Source of the DNA: Sanderia malayensis
Taxonomy: Eukaryota > Cnidaria > Scyphozoa > Semaeostomeae > Pelagiidae
NCBI GenBank assembly: GCA_013076295.1
Contig: RQOL01000871.1
Span: 248,001-312,000 of the forward strand
Length of the DNA stretch: 64,000 bases
Direction: 5' to 3'
Shown here in pieces: positions 10,804-20,514 of the stretch (positions are counted from its first letter, which is position 1; each line of letters starts with the position of its first letter). A model generated the notes under the pieces. It searched no databases. It saw only the letters and a program-made list of their open reading frames with translations, and was not told the origin of the DNA. The position numbers and the translations under genes were made by a program.

Positions 10804-11329
10804 GCGTAATTCGGGGCGAGATGCGACGTCGGGCAAGATGAGACACTTTCCCATAAACCTATTCTCCAGCCTCTTTTAGGATACCTCGGCCTCTAAATCA
10901 TATCAAAACACGTGTTTTCTCCTTTCCCCTTGCTGATTTTGTGTTTTTGATGGTGGATTTTGGATGGTGTGTTACGATTAAGAAGATTTCAAAACGGTGA
11001 GTATACTTTCAAAAAATTTCAGATCGTTTCTTATTTGGGTAGGCCATAATTGTTTTTAAATTAGAAAGCCCCATTTTGTGCCTTTGTTATATGTTTTTAT
11101 GGTGTGGATAATGTCAATTTGAACCTTTACGTTACCTGAGCTTGTTTGAGCGGCCATTTTATTTGTTATTTATAAAAAATAGGTTTTGTACCTCTTAGTT
11201 TGTTGGGGCAAGACGCGACATCATCTATGTCAATTTAGGCCAGTCATTTATTTAAGTTATGTTTTTGTCTATTTCTTAATTATGTTGTTTACTGTTAGTT
11301 TAAAAGGAAAGGGTAAATATTGTTTTTAG

Positions 11330-13102
11330 ATGGTACGAAATTATATCAGGAAAACAACGAGAGGAAATTGGGATGAATCTCAAATGAAGTTGGCCATAGG
11401 AGCAGTTCGCAAAAAGGAACTAAGTATTAGAAAAGCAGCAGTTGTGTTTTCTGTTCCGAAGGATGCTTTGCACCGGAGAGTGACAGGAAAATTAAAGTCA
11501 ATAGCAGAGGATCAACTGCACAGAAAGTTTCTTTCTCCAGCCAGAAATGTTCTGTCAGAAAAGCAAGAGAAGCAACTGGCAGATTACATCAAGCAAATGG
11601 ATTCATCCTTTTATGGTCTTTCCATAAATGAAATTCGGAGACTTGTCTTTGAGTTTGCAGAACAGAACAAACTGGACCACCCTTTCAACAAAGAAAAGAA
11701 AATGGCAGGAAGAGACTTTGTTGCTGGATTTCTGAGAAGGCAGAAAACACTCTCTTTGAGAAAACCAGAGGCAATCGCACTGAATCGAGTGTTTGGTCTT
11801 AATAAAACTTCCGTTCAAAACTATTTCAAAAATTTGGTTATTAGAGACACACAACTTTGAGCCACATCAGATATTTAACTGTGTTGAAACAGGAATAACG
11901 TGTGTGCACAAGCCTGTGAAGGTAATAGCACCGAAAGGAAAGCGGGTTGTGGCATCTGTTGCCAGTGGTGAGAGAGGGCAAACCACAACAATTATTTGTG
12001 CGATGAGTGCCACTGGTACTTTTGTACCTCCACTCATGATATTCAAGAGGAAGCGCATGAATCCTGAGTTGATTGAGCGTGCCCCACCTGGGACAATTGG
12101 TGGTGTTTCCGACAGTGGCTGGGTTGACACAGATCTTTTCTTTAAGTTCGTCAAGCATTTTGTAAAGCATACAAAATGCAGCAAAGATTCAAAAGTGTTG
12201 TTGATTTTGGATGGCCACAAGTCACACACCAAAAACATCCAGCTTATTGATTATGCTAAAGAAAATGGTCTTTTTTTACTCTCATTGCCGCCACATACCT
12301 CACACAAGCTTCAGCCTTTGGACCGAAGCTTTTTCAAGGGTTTGAAGTCTGGATTCAATGTTGCTTGCAACTCTTGGCTGCGTAAACACCCTGCCAGAAG
12401 AATTACAGTTGATAAGCTGGGGGAACTCTTCAGTGAGGCCTATCTTAAATCTGCAACAGGTTCAAGACAACAGGCATTCACCCATTCAACTCTGGCATCA
12501 TTCCTGACTCAGAATACCTGCAGGACCCAAGAGAAGCTGCTTCTACGGAAGATCAAGCTGCCACAATGGAGCCCACTTCTGTTCCATCTGATCAACAAAT
12601 AGAAGCTACCCAGAATGAACACCAACCTACAACAATGGAACCAACTCCTGGCCCATCCAATGAATCACTAGATTCATTTGTAATAACATCAGCTGAAAGT
12701 ACATATGATCCTGAGCTTGAGTTCTCATTTGAAAAGATTTTGCCGGTTCCTAAAATTGTGGCAAAGCAGGGAAAAAAGCGGAGTGAGGAGTCCCAAATAA
12801 TAACAAGCTCTCCCTACAAAAAGAGTCTGCAAGAAGCAGAAAAGAAAAGCAAACAGAAGCAAGTTAAGGGTGGTAAAAGGAAACCAACAGCATCGAAGAA
12901 GGGTGCAAAAAAACAAGAAAAAGGAAAGCAGAAAAAGAAAGCAAGCTCTGACTACAAGTGTTTAGTTTGCGATGGTGGCTGGCTGGAGTCTCTTCCTGGA
13001 GAAGACTGGATTCAGTGTACTAAATGTTCTGTTTGGTACCATGAAAACTGTTGCTCATTAAATTCGATGACAGACTTCAAGTGTGATTTTTGCATTGCCT
13101 AA
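11330..13102 (+). pseudogene. pogo/Tigger transposase with C-terminal PHD finger, two frameshifts
   Basis: Part 1 (ATG 11330 to about 11850) carries a psq-type helix-turn-helix (LAIGAVRKKELSIRKAAVVF) and a CENP-B-type HTH region. Part 2, in another frame (about 11845-12465), holds the DDE domain. LLILDGHKSH and SHKLQPLDRSFF give the second and third Asp, but the first block reads NCVETG where pogo transposases have an Asp before ETG. Part 3 returns to the first frame and ends with a lysine-rich linker and a PHD finger (YKCLVCDGG, WIQCTKCSVWYHENCC, FKCDFC), stopping at 13102. Frameshifts near 11850 and 12463 plus the lost Asp mean it cannot be an active enzyme. PHD tails are known from some pogo-like transposases and may steer integration to chromatin. 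Confidence 0.85.
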
Positions 13103-13179
13103 TTAAAATGTATAGTGTTTTTAAAACTTGACTGACTGAATTTAACACTTTTTCAAAAACTTTTTTTCTGTTGCCAACA

Positions 13180-13562
13180 TATGGGGTGCCATTACCGCCA
13201 AAATTCAGCCTATTGATTTTCTTTAAAATGGAGCGCCTTATTCTGAAAATTGTGCATTGAATTTATAAAATGGTGCCCTGGTTTCTTTAAATTGTGGTCT
13301 TGGTTTTCTAAAATGGTGCTCAACTATTAAAATGGAGCCATAAATTTTGTAAATTGTGAGCACATATGGTTTCGTAAGTTGGTGACGTGAGTGCCTATTT
13401 TCATAAAATTGTGACATTTGTTCTTTCAAAATGGTGCTCCTCTTTTAAAATGGTGCTTCACTTTTAAAATGGTGCTCATCTTTTAAATTGGTGCTTCACT
13501 TTTAAAATGGTGCTCATCTTTTAAAATGGAGCTGTTATCGTTCAGAGGTCTGGGCTCGAATG
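13180..13562. repeat. Left terminal inverted repeat of IS3EU-like element 1
   Basis: About 383 bp, matched by the inverse of the right end up to the shared border gaggtctgggctcgaatg. It is built from many degenerate copies of a ttttaaaatggtgctc unit, spaced about 15-20 bp apart. These iterons are the likely transposase-binding sites and must also contain or adjoin the HECT-gene promoter. Confidence 0.9.
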
Positions 13563-13646
13563 TAAATTTGAATCGGAGCCCCTGAGCCTTGAATCTGAAT
13601 CTTGATAGCGCCTGCAGGAGCGGGAAACTTGTTGCACTCAGAAAAT

Positions 13647-15970
13647 ATGGCAAACAAGAAGGGTGATGATGAAGGGCAAATCTCGGACTTAACGAGTGCG
13701 GCTCGTCTTTTAAATCGAGTTGCTTCGAGGCTTTCTTCTTCAAATAATAATGCTGGTCAGGGTGAATGTACTACCAGAGTTGAACCTGCAGCAAGCAACG
13801 TGCGCGGAGAACTCCGCACGTTGTTCCCTCACCATTTTGGGCCTGCGGCCACGACATCCAATAATCGATCCCAAGTTCAAGTCCCACGTGTTTCAAGAAA
13901 ACGAAAGAAGCCTGCACTGAAATGCAAAGAGATTGTGAGAAAATTTGTTTGTCTGGCAGATAAAGAACAGGCTGACGCGCCAGATTGTGAAGAACACAGA
14001 CAACTTCTTATGGCTGGCCTGGGAGAAATGAAATTATCTCTACCTGAGGAAGCTGAAGAGAGCGATATTCGTGCCACTTTGGCTGCAAAATTTCCAAAGC
14101 TTGAATTCGCTGGAGGTTTCGAATTAATGTATTCGGAGAGCCGGTCAAGGGAGCTAAAAGTAATACCTCCAGGCCCAGAAGGCATAACTATGAAGTATAT
14201 GACGTCATTCATAGGTCAAGGCAAAGTGTACATCCGGCCAATACAAGAGAATTTGCCTCTGGTGAGTTTACAGAAGGAATCAAACCTTGAGTCCAATGCA
14301 CAAAGAGAAATGTGTAATAACTGTATGGAGTTGATTCAATTGCACAAACTGAGGCAGCATTACTTGAACTGCAAAGCCAAAGTACCATCATTCTCAAATA
14401 AAGGTGAGTAAAGGTCTTCATTCTTGAATACAGTACTTCTTCGATTATCCGACCCCTCGATTATCCGGTCTGTCTGCACCCTGGATCTGCCCCTGGTAGT
14501 GAATTTTTACTGATAACTGGACATTTATTTCCCATAGGCAGTTCCGATGAAAGTCTCAGAAATGATTGTGTCGTCAGTTTTCCACCTAGTGGCTTTGCAT
14601 CAGCAGGCCATTCTGCAACAAGGTTTGCTTCTGTCAGCTCTACACCAAAACTGTCTTCAGTCTCCAAAGCAAATGCAGGATCATTGTCAAAGTCTTCAAA
14701 GAAAGAATACAGGGAGTTTATCTCACTTATCGATGATGATGATTGTGATTGGTCAGACAACTATGCTGAAAAAGAAGATCCTGATTTTTTAGCAGCAATT
14801 GAAGCAAGCCTGTCTGAAGATGCTAAAAACAAGAAAGTAACAAATGAAACCATTGAGGAACTAGTTTCAAAATTTATAGAGGAGACCATAATTTTCCCCA
14901 GTGATGACAATGAAAACCAGTATGTTAACATTATCGTCCACAGAAGGTTTATTTATCAGAGTACAGTCAGGGCGATTGAAAGAAAATGCTTCTCTTTTTT
15001 CAAGCCATTCACCGTGACATTTTCTGGTGAATCAGCAGTTGACACAGGGGGCCCTAAGCAAGAGTTTCTAAGATTGTTGATGCTATCAGTAAAAGAATCT
15101 GGAATCATACAAGGCTCTTGGTTTTCCCATGACCTTTCACTTCTTGGTTCTTCAAAATACAAGTTGGCAGGCAAATTGGTAGCTTGGAGTATTTTACATG
15201 GAGGTCCTGGCCTGAAAAGCTTGTGTAGACAAGGATTTCAAATTTTTCAAGGTGTTCCTTATGACAAAGAAGAAGCTCTTAATGCAGTCTCAGACCCCAG
15301 CTTTAAAGAAGTTTTAACTGCAATACACACATGTGACAGTGAAGTGAACTTTGAAGAGAAGGTTGTTAATCTACATGCGGATTTCATTGCTCAAAATGGT
15401 TACTCGAAAGTTTACACTGCAAAATTTGTTATGAAATTGGATATGTTGGAGGCCTTGCTGCAACAATACTATGTGTACTCAGTGCATTCGGAAATCAGGC
15501 AGTTCATTGATGGAATGAACTGCATTGGCAAATTTGGTGATAAAGTTCTAGCAAATCAAAGAGTATTAGAGCAGCTCATGTGTGAAGCAAATGCAAAGTT
15601 GACTTCACAAAAGTTTAAGTCTCTCTACAATGTCAGCTATTCAGAATGTGGATCAAACCTGAGAATAGAAGAAGAGAACTCTATCTACAGCTTTGAGCTG
15701 TTCATTCAAGACCTAGAGGAAGGACAGGTTGATGGACTGGCATTAGAAGACCTCCTGATATTTGTGACTGGTGCAGAAGATGTACCACCCCTTGGGTTTT
15801 CGAAACCCATCACTGTTGAATTCTACAGCAACACAGCCAGGGAACGAAGACTGCCTTGGTCATCCACATGTGCATTAGAGCTGCATTTACCCCGAGGATG
15901 CCAACCTGAGGCTTTCAAAGAAGTTATGTCACAAGCTTTGTTGGACTGCCAAGGATTTGGCATTGTGTAG
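13647..15970 (+). CDS. HECT-domain E3 ubiquitin ligase-like protein (transposon-borne, one intron)
   Basis: Exon 1 runs from ATG 13647 to 14403 and exon 2 from 14538 to 15970. The 134-bp intron has perfect borders (AAAG|gtgagt ... cccatag|GC) and joins frames in phase 1, giving about 729 residues. Visible parts in order: a disordered N-terminus, a small C-x2-C...H-x4-C zinc finger (CNNCMELIQLHKLRQHYLNC, about residues 222-241), an acidic linker, then a HECT-like domain. The HECT region includes SGESAVDTGGPKQEFLRLL and ends with SSTCALELHLP. The Cys in that block (about residue 697) is in the position of the HECT thioester cysteine. HECT ligases pass ubiquitin from E2 to a substrate lysine. 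Here it is a partner gene of a transposase. It could modify host repair, chromatin or silencing factors, but no sequence evidence names a substrate. The closest host family by feel is the G2E3-like HECTs. Confidence 0.85.
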
Positions 15971-16275
15971 GTGACATTGAAAGACAGTGCGTTATACTTC
16001 TAAAATTGACATAGTTTAGTTTGGAGTTCTGCTCCACAATGTTCTGTTTCTGTTGAACTTTTGAACAAATATTGATTTTCAAATAACTTTTTAGCACTGC
16101 TTATAATTGAAGTACAGGACATATGAATGGACTTGCCATAAGCATTTAAATTTAAATTTAAATTATTATATTCAGTAAAAGTTCAATGTATCAGTTACAT
16201 CTTTGATTTTGTTGATTTAAAAAACGAGTTGATGTTCTTGTATTTCTGAAGTTCTTGTATCTATCGTCTCCATAT

Positions 16276-17715
16276 TCAAATATTCTGAATTGCATTAACA
16301 TATTCTTTTACTATTTGATAGCGCTCGTAAGCCTCCCATGGGGTCAGATTTTCTGATGCAATGCCAAGCTCTTCTAGCCTAAGTTCCAGATTTCTGATTT
16401 GATAATGCTCCAAAGGGCAATCAATGTCACTCAAATGTACAGAATGTTCGTTATCGAAATTTAAAGGACTATGCCAGTCGATACCATAGTCGTCAGCAAC
16501 AACATGGTCATGAAGTGTTGCCTCTGAAGTTTCAATGCTACCCATTGCCCACAGCTGAAGAGGCGTTCTGTTGTTTTCAGAGCTGAGTGGATGCCTGCTC
16601 CATGCATGAACCCAATCTTGCAACCTTTTGTTGATGATGCAAAGAAAGCTAAAATGCAGGGACCAAAGATCTAACGCATTCAATACATCCAACTGGTCAA
16701 TATTTTCAAGTGAGTAAAACAGGTCATAAAAAAGATGAAGAACATCTTTAAAAACATCTCTCCACAAACGTTCGATGCGTTGGTTATGAACACTCTTGCC
16801 AACAAATGCAGATTTGCGACCAATGCCTCTAACCTCCAGCATGTAACTTACAACATCAACATTTTCACCACCCATATCACAGCGTATCCTTGATGGTATT
16901 CCCCATTGCTGTGTTGCTGTCAAGAATTTTTGAAGCACGGTGGCTGCTTGATTGTTTGTGGAGCATTGAAGAAATACCGGGATTCTCGAGTATCCATCAA
17001 TGCATCCATGTACTACAAAGCCCCATCTGATGAGCTTATGGTTCCCGTCTAAATGCCAAAGTGCCAGTGGACGAGAAACCATGTATGCTCTTCGACGGAT
17101 TGAGCTACATTTCCTTGCCATAACCCCAACGGGATCGACCCTGCGAAGTGACTCTCTTATTCTCTCCCTTGTTACTCTTACACCCTGTGCTGTCAAATAA
17201 CCAGCTAAATTTTTTGATCCGCAATTGGGATTGTAAAGTTTTATATCTGCCACAGTTTTATCAAGGTCAGTATCAGAAATCAATGTCTGTGACCTTGCAC
17301 TGCTGAGGCCATATTGCGCTATACGTCTTTCCAGTGTACGTGTGGATACTTGTAGCATCTGGCTCATTTGGGGAACAGTAAAACCAAGATCAATCATTGA
17401 CACTAATTGCTCTTCTGCTATGTCGTAGGAAGGCCTTCCACGTGAGTTGCATTGAAGCTTAGGCACTCGTGTAGATTTTGAAGAAAATCTTTCAATGATT
17501 GCTCTTGCTTGAAATAATCCAGCAAAGACTTCTTCTGGCACCTTCAACATGGTATCCAGCAAGCAAACAGCCTCAATTGTAGTTTCAATACCAGCTAGAA
17601 CTTCATCGATATTATCACCTTGTACTTGGCTGAGCTGCCTGCTGATGTATTCTACCTTAGAGAGGATAACATCTTTCAAAGAATCTACTGTGACTGGATT
17701 TTCTTGACCTGCCAT
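16276..17715 (-). CDS. IS3EU-like DDE integrase/transposase, element 1
   Basis: The frame opens at 17772 (a QIQIQIQ stretch), but the better start is the second ATG at 17715 (MAGQENPVTV). Numbering from 17772, a helix-turn-helix region (FTVPQMSQMLQVSTRTLERR, 131-150) is followed by a second HTH-like region. The rve-type core comes next: D242 in LWHLDGNHKL, D299 in RIRCDMGGEN and E334 in NQRIERLWRDV, a D-x56-D-x34-E layout close to IS3 and retroviral integrases. No stop or frameshift is present. It converges on the HECT gene with 305 bp between stops. It should cut the element ends and make the 6-bp duplications seen. A paralogue lies at 24799-26004. Confidence 0.9.
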   Translation of the reverse strand: MAGQENPVTVDSLKDVILSKVEYISRQLSQVQGDNIDEVLAGIETTIEAVCLLDTMLKVPEEVFAGLFQARAIIERFSSKSTRVPKLQCNSRGRPSYDIAEEQLVSMIDLGFTVPQMSQMLQVSTRTLERRIAQYGLSSARSQTLISDTDLDKTVADIKLYNPNCGSKNLAGYLTAQGVRVTRERIRESLRRVDPVGVMARKCSSIRRRAYMVSRPLALWHLDGNHKLIRWGFVVHGCIDGYSRIPVFLQCSTNNQAATVLQKFLTATQQWGIPSRIRCDMGGENVDVVSYMLEVRGIGRKSAFVGKSVHNQRIERLWRDVFKDVLHLFYDLFYSLENIDQLDVLNALDLWSLHFSFLCIINKRLQDWVHAWSRHPLSSENNRTPLQLWAMGSIETSEATLHDHVVADDYGIDWHSPLNFDNEHSVHLSDIDCPLEHYQIRNLELRLEELGIASENLTPWEAYERYQIVKEYVNAIQNI

Positions 17716-17827
17716 CTTTGAATATCTTCCTCCCCTTGTTCTGTTCTCTTGAATCTGAATCTGAATCTGCATCCGTCAAAGCACAATGAAATTTCTGATC
17801 TTCACTCCACGTGGGTTCATTTGCCCC

Positions 17828-18389
17828 CATTCGAGCCCAGACCTCTGAACGATAACAGCTCCATTTTAAAAGTGAAGCACCAATTTAAAAGATGAGCACC
17901 ATTTTAAAAGTGAAGCACCATTTTAAAAGAGGAGCACCATTTTGAAAGAACAAATGTCACAATTTTATGAAAATAGGCACTCACCATTTGGAGAGTTGAG
18001 GCTCCATTTTAAAAGTGGAGCACCAATTTAAAAGATGAGCACCATTTTAAAAGTGAAGCACCATTTTAAAAGAGGAGCACCATTTTGAAAGAACAAATGT
18101 CACAATTTTATGAAAATAGGCACTCACCATTTGGAGAGTTGAGGCTCCATTTTAAAAGTGGAGCACCATTTTATAAACTCAAGTCACCAACTTACGAAAC
18201 CATATGTGCTCACAATTTACAAAATTTATGGCTCCATTTTAATAGTTGAGCACCATTTTAGAAAACCAAGACCACAATTTAAAGAAACCAGGGCACCATT
18301 TTATAAATTCAATGCACAATTTTCAGAATAAGGCGCTCCATTTTAAAGAAAATCAATAGGCTGAATTTTGGCGGTAATGGCACCCCATA
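17828..18389. repeat. Right terminal inverted repeat of IS3EU-like element 1
   Basis: Same sequence as the left repeat in inverse, but about 562 bp long. It contains extra tandem copies of a block of about 130-140 bp (with caccatttggagagttgagg) that the left end lacks. The outermost about 210 bp look identical between the two ends. Confidence 0.9.
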
Positions 18390-18918
18390 CCAACATAGTG
18401 TGTTCCGATAAGAATGGGTGTTGTCTTAAATTTTAAATTATTCTTGTGTTTTTTCAAGTTAATAAAACAATTTATCATGCCTGAAAGAAATTGAATCATT
18501 TCTATTGACTAAACAAGGTATTTTTAAGGTTGTCTCATCTTGCCCCCGCACTTGGGCAAGATGAGACATTTAACCAGTTAACCTTAACCACAATTTTTTT
18601 TTCGCGCATTATGTAAAACTTCACTAATTTGTGTTAATCTTACTAGTTACACATATTTGATTCTTTTGCATCAGTTTTACTTTTGTTGAAAGTGTTTGAC
18701 TTGAGAAAAATAACATTCTTTCCTTATGTGTCTCATCTTGCCCCGAATTCTACTATTTTTTGGCCCTGCCCAAAAGAACACCTATGCTGCTCGCTCCATC
18801 TAAGGTAAACTCTAAAGTAAACTATCAGCAACAGCCAAGAAGAAATGACCAATTATCAAGTGATAATCAACGTAATCTACACAATGCTCAGCCATATTGG
18901 CTGTAAGAAAGATTTAAT

Positions 18919-19440
18919 TTGGAAAACATGGATGAAAATGAATGCAAGGTGGAGTTCAGGTTAAGAAAAGAAGAAATTTATGATCTCGTTTGTCTGTTAC
19001 AATTTCCAGAAGCTTCTTTCAAGCAGCTGCCATTTTATACAGTAACTACAAAACATCATTTGCCAGCTAAATTTTTAATACGCGTTGCTCCAAATGGAAC
19101 AATCACATTTGTTAGTGATGCATTTCCTGGAAGCACCAGTGACAAGGTTGTCACTGACAAGATTATAAATCACTTGATGGCTGGAGACTTGTTCTAGAGG
19201 ATAAAGGCTTCCTTCTCCATGAATTATTACCAAAGAACATATTCTTGAACCTACCAGCTTTCCTTTAAGGCAAACACAATTTTCAAGCAGGGAAGCTATC
19301 GCATTCGCGTAGAAAGGGCGATTGAACGGTTAAGAAACTATAAATTCTCAAAAACAGTAACCATAAATTGGTGCCCCCTTTAAACAAAATAGTGAAGGTT
19401 GGTCCTGCATTTGTTAATTTTTTTAATGCTCGAAATACCG
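18919..19440 (+). pseudogene. DDE_Tnp_4 transposase relic, internally deleted
   Basis: MENMDENECKVEFRLRKEEI matches in style the N-terminus of the Harbinger transposase at 7895. After about 35 residues it jumps to a later part of such a protein: HLPAKFLIRVAPNGTITFVS, DAFPGSTSDKVV and, in another phase after the stop at 19196, FLLHELLPKNIFLNLPAF and VGPAFVNFFNARNTGPKEN. This is the order expected for THAP/IS4EU- or Harbinger-type DDE_Tnp_4 enzymes. The catalytic blocks are mostly gone. It is a dead copy with an internal deletion. Confidence 0.5.
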
Positions 19441-19538
19441 GACCCAAAGAAAACAGAAGACTATGAATGTGGTGTTTCTAAATGGCCTTGGTGCAGATCT
19501 TGGTAATATTTTTCGATATATTTTAACCAAAAAGGCCT

Positions 19539-20460
19539 TTGACACAGAGTATGCTGGGCAGTACAAAAAAGGAATATTCTTATTTCACGAGCGGATTTGT
19601 TCATAAAATATTTTCGTATGGCATTGGCAAGGACAGAGTTCTTTTCCGTGGAAAAGGCAAGCCATTACAGAAAATACATGAAGAACCCAGGGATGTGTGG
19701 ATGCTGGAAAGATGGGGAGATTCTTGCTGTCAACTGCTCGTGTACCACTGGGAATGGGGATTGCTGTAACCATGTCGTTGCGATTAAAGTTAACTACGCA
19801 GATTCACTTGACTACATGAATCCGTCTTGCATTTCAAAAGCTTGCTCGTGGAATAAAGGGACTAATACAGATATCACAGCTGCAAAAATCAAGGAAATTG
19901 CCATTGAGAAACACGAGAGTCAGAAAACAGGGAAAAGAAAGATCAGACCTGAAAAGAGACTTTGATGCTCGACCAGTAGAGCTTCGTCGTTCAGAATATG
20001 CACGTTTGGTTAATTTTTTGAAAAAGTTCATCATCGCTGCCAAGCATAAAAATGCAAAAATTTTACAATCTGGATTGGTGACAAATAAGTCATTTCCATT
20101 TATTTGTGTTACTCTAGACAACACATTTATGTGCACCTACTGCAAAGAAAGCCATCATGTTCCCGTAGAATACAAGTGCTCATACAAAATTCGGAATAAA
20201 AATGTGGAAAAGGGTATAAAGAAACTGGTTTCTTGGTGAAGAAAAATGGGCAAATATCTATTCGAAAAGAGCATAAATATTATAGCCAAATCATAGTATA
20301 GATGGCCGTCACAAATTCAAAATTTGGATGTTTTGTTGCATAGCATTTTTTAAGGAATTTGAATTGGTGGGGAAATTTTTCTAAAGGAGCACAAAAACTA
20401 GCACAAAGTAGACTACGTCTATTACACGTTGGCAATTTTAAAATCACATAAAAATGTTTA
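19539..20460 (+). pseudogene. SWIM zinc finger / YqaJ-like nuclease gene relic
   Basis: The frame 19597-19965 contains a SWIM finger (CSCTTGNGDCCNHVVA, matching C-x-C-x7-C-x-H) and a following CISKACSWNKGT block. A second frame (from about 19950) continues DFDARPVELRRSEYARLVNF. Near 20270-20330 KEHKYYSQIIV then MAVTNSKF resembles the YYxQ-Q-M-VT-W-D core of YqaJ-type exonucleases. Several frame changes and stops show it is dead. SWIM-YqaJ genes of this type are abundant in cnidarian repeat families. The YqaJ part is weaker than the SWIM part. Confidence 0.5.
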
Positions 20461-20514
20461 ATGAATCTCAAGATATACCATACCTGGCAGAACGTGTTAT
20501 GGAAATAATTTTTC

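Larger units (their letters stand above)
13180..18389. mobile_element. IS3EU-like DNA transposon carrying HECT ligase and DDE integrase
   Basis: The ends are TATGGGGTGCC...GGCACCCCATA, with a perfect 6-bp duplication ccaaca at 13174-13179 and 18390-18395. Very long inverted repeats are almost identical. Inside lie two convergent genes: a spliced HECT-domain gene on plus (13647-15970) and a DDE integrase gene on minus (17715-16276). It landed 77 bp after the stop of the pogo-PHD gene. The TAY...RTA termini, 6-bp duplication and rve-type transposase fit what I recall of the eukaryotic IS3EU superfamily; that naming is from memory. All parts look intact, so the insertion is young and may be autonomous. 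Confidence 0.9.
10804..18753. mobile_element. pogo/Tigger-type transposon (interrupted by an IS3EU-like element)
   Basis: Termini share aattcggggc followed by a (g/a)agatgagacac-like block, left at 10808-10850 and inverted at 18729-18749. A TA dinucleotide flanks both ends (10802-10803 and 18754-18755), and its removal restores the gag frame of the target. Without the nested element at 13180-18389 the transposon is about 2.7 kb. That is a normal size for pogo elements with a PHD-tailed transposase. Extra aagatgagacat copies near both ends (about 10836, 18530-18570) may be subterminal binding sites. Confidence 0.85.

Noticed and set aside
16140..16165. aaatttaaatttaaatt palindrome as a regulatory site
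   Set aside because: Simple AT-rich sequence between convergent genes. More likely a shared 3' end region, with no specific signal.
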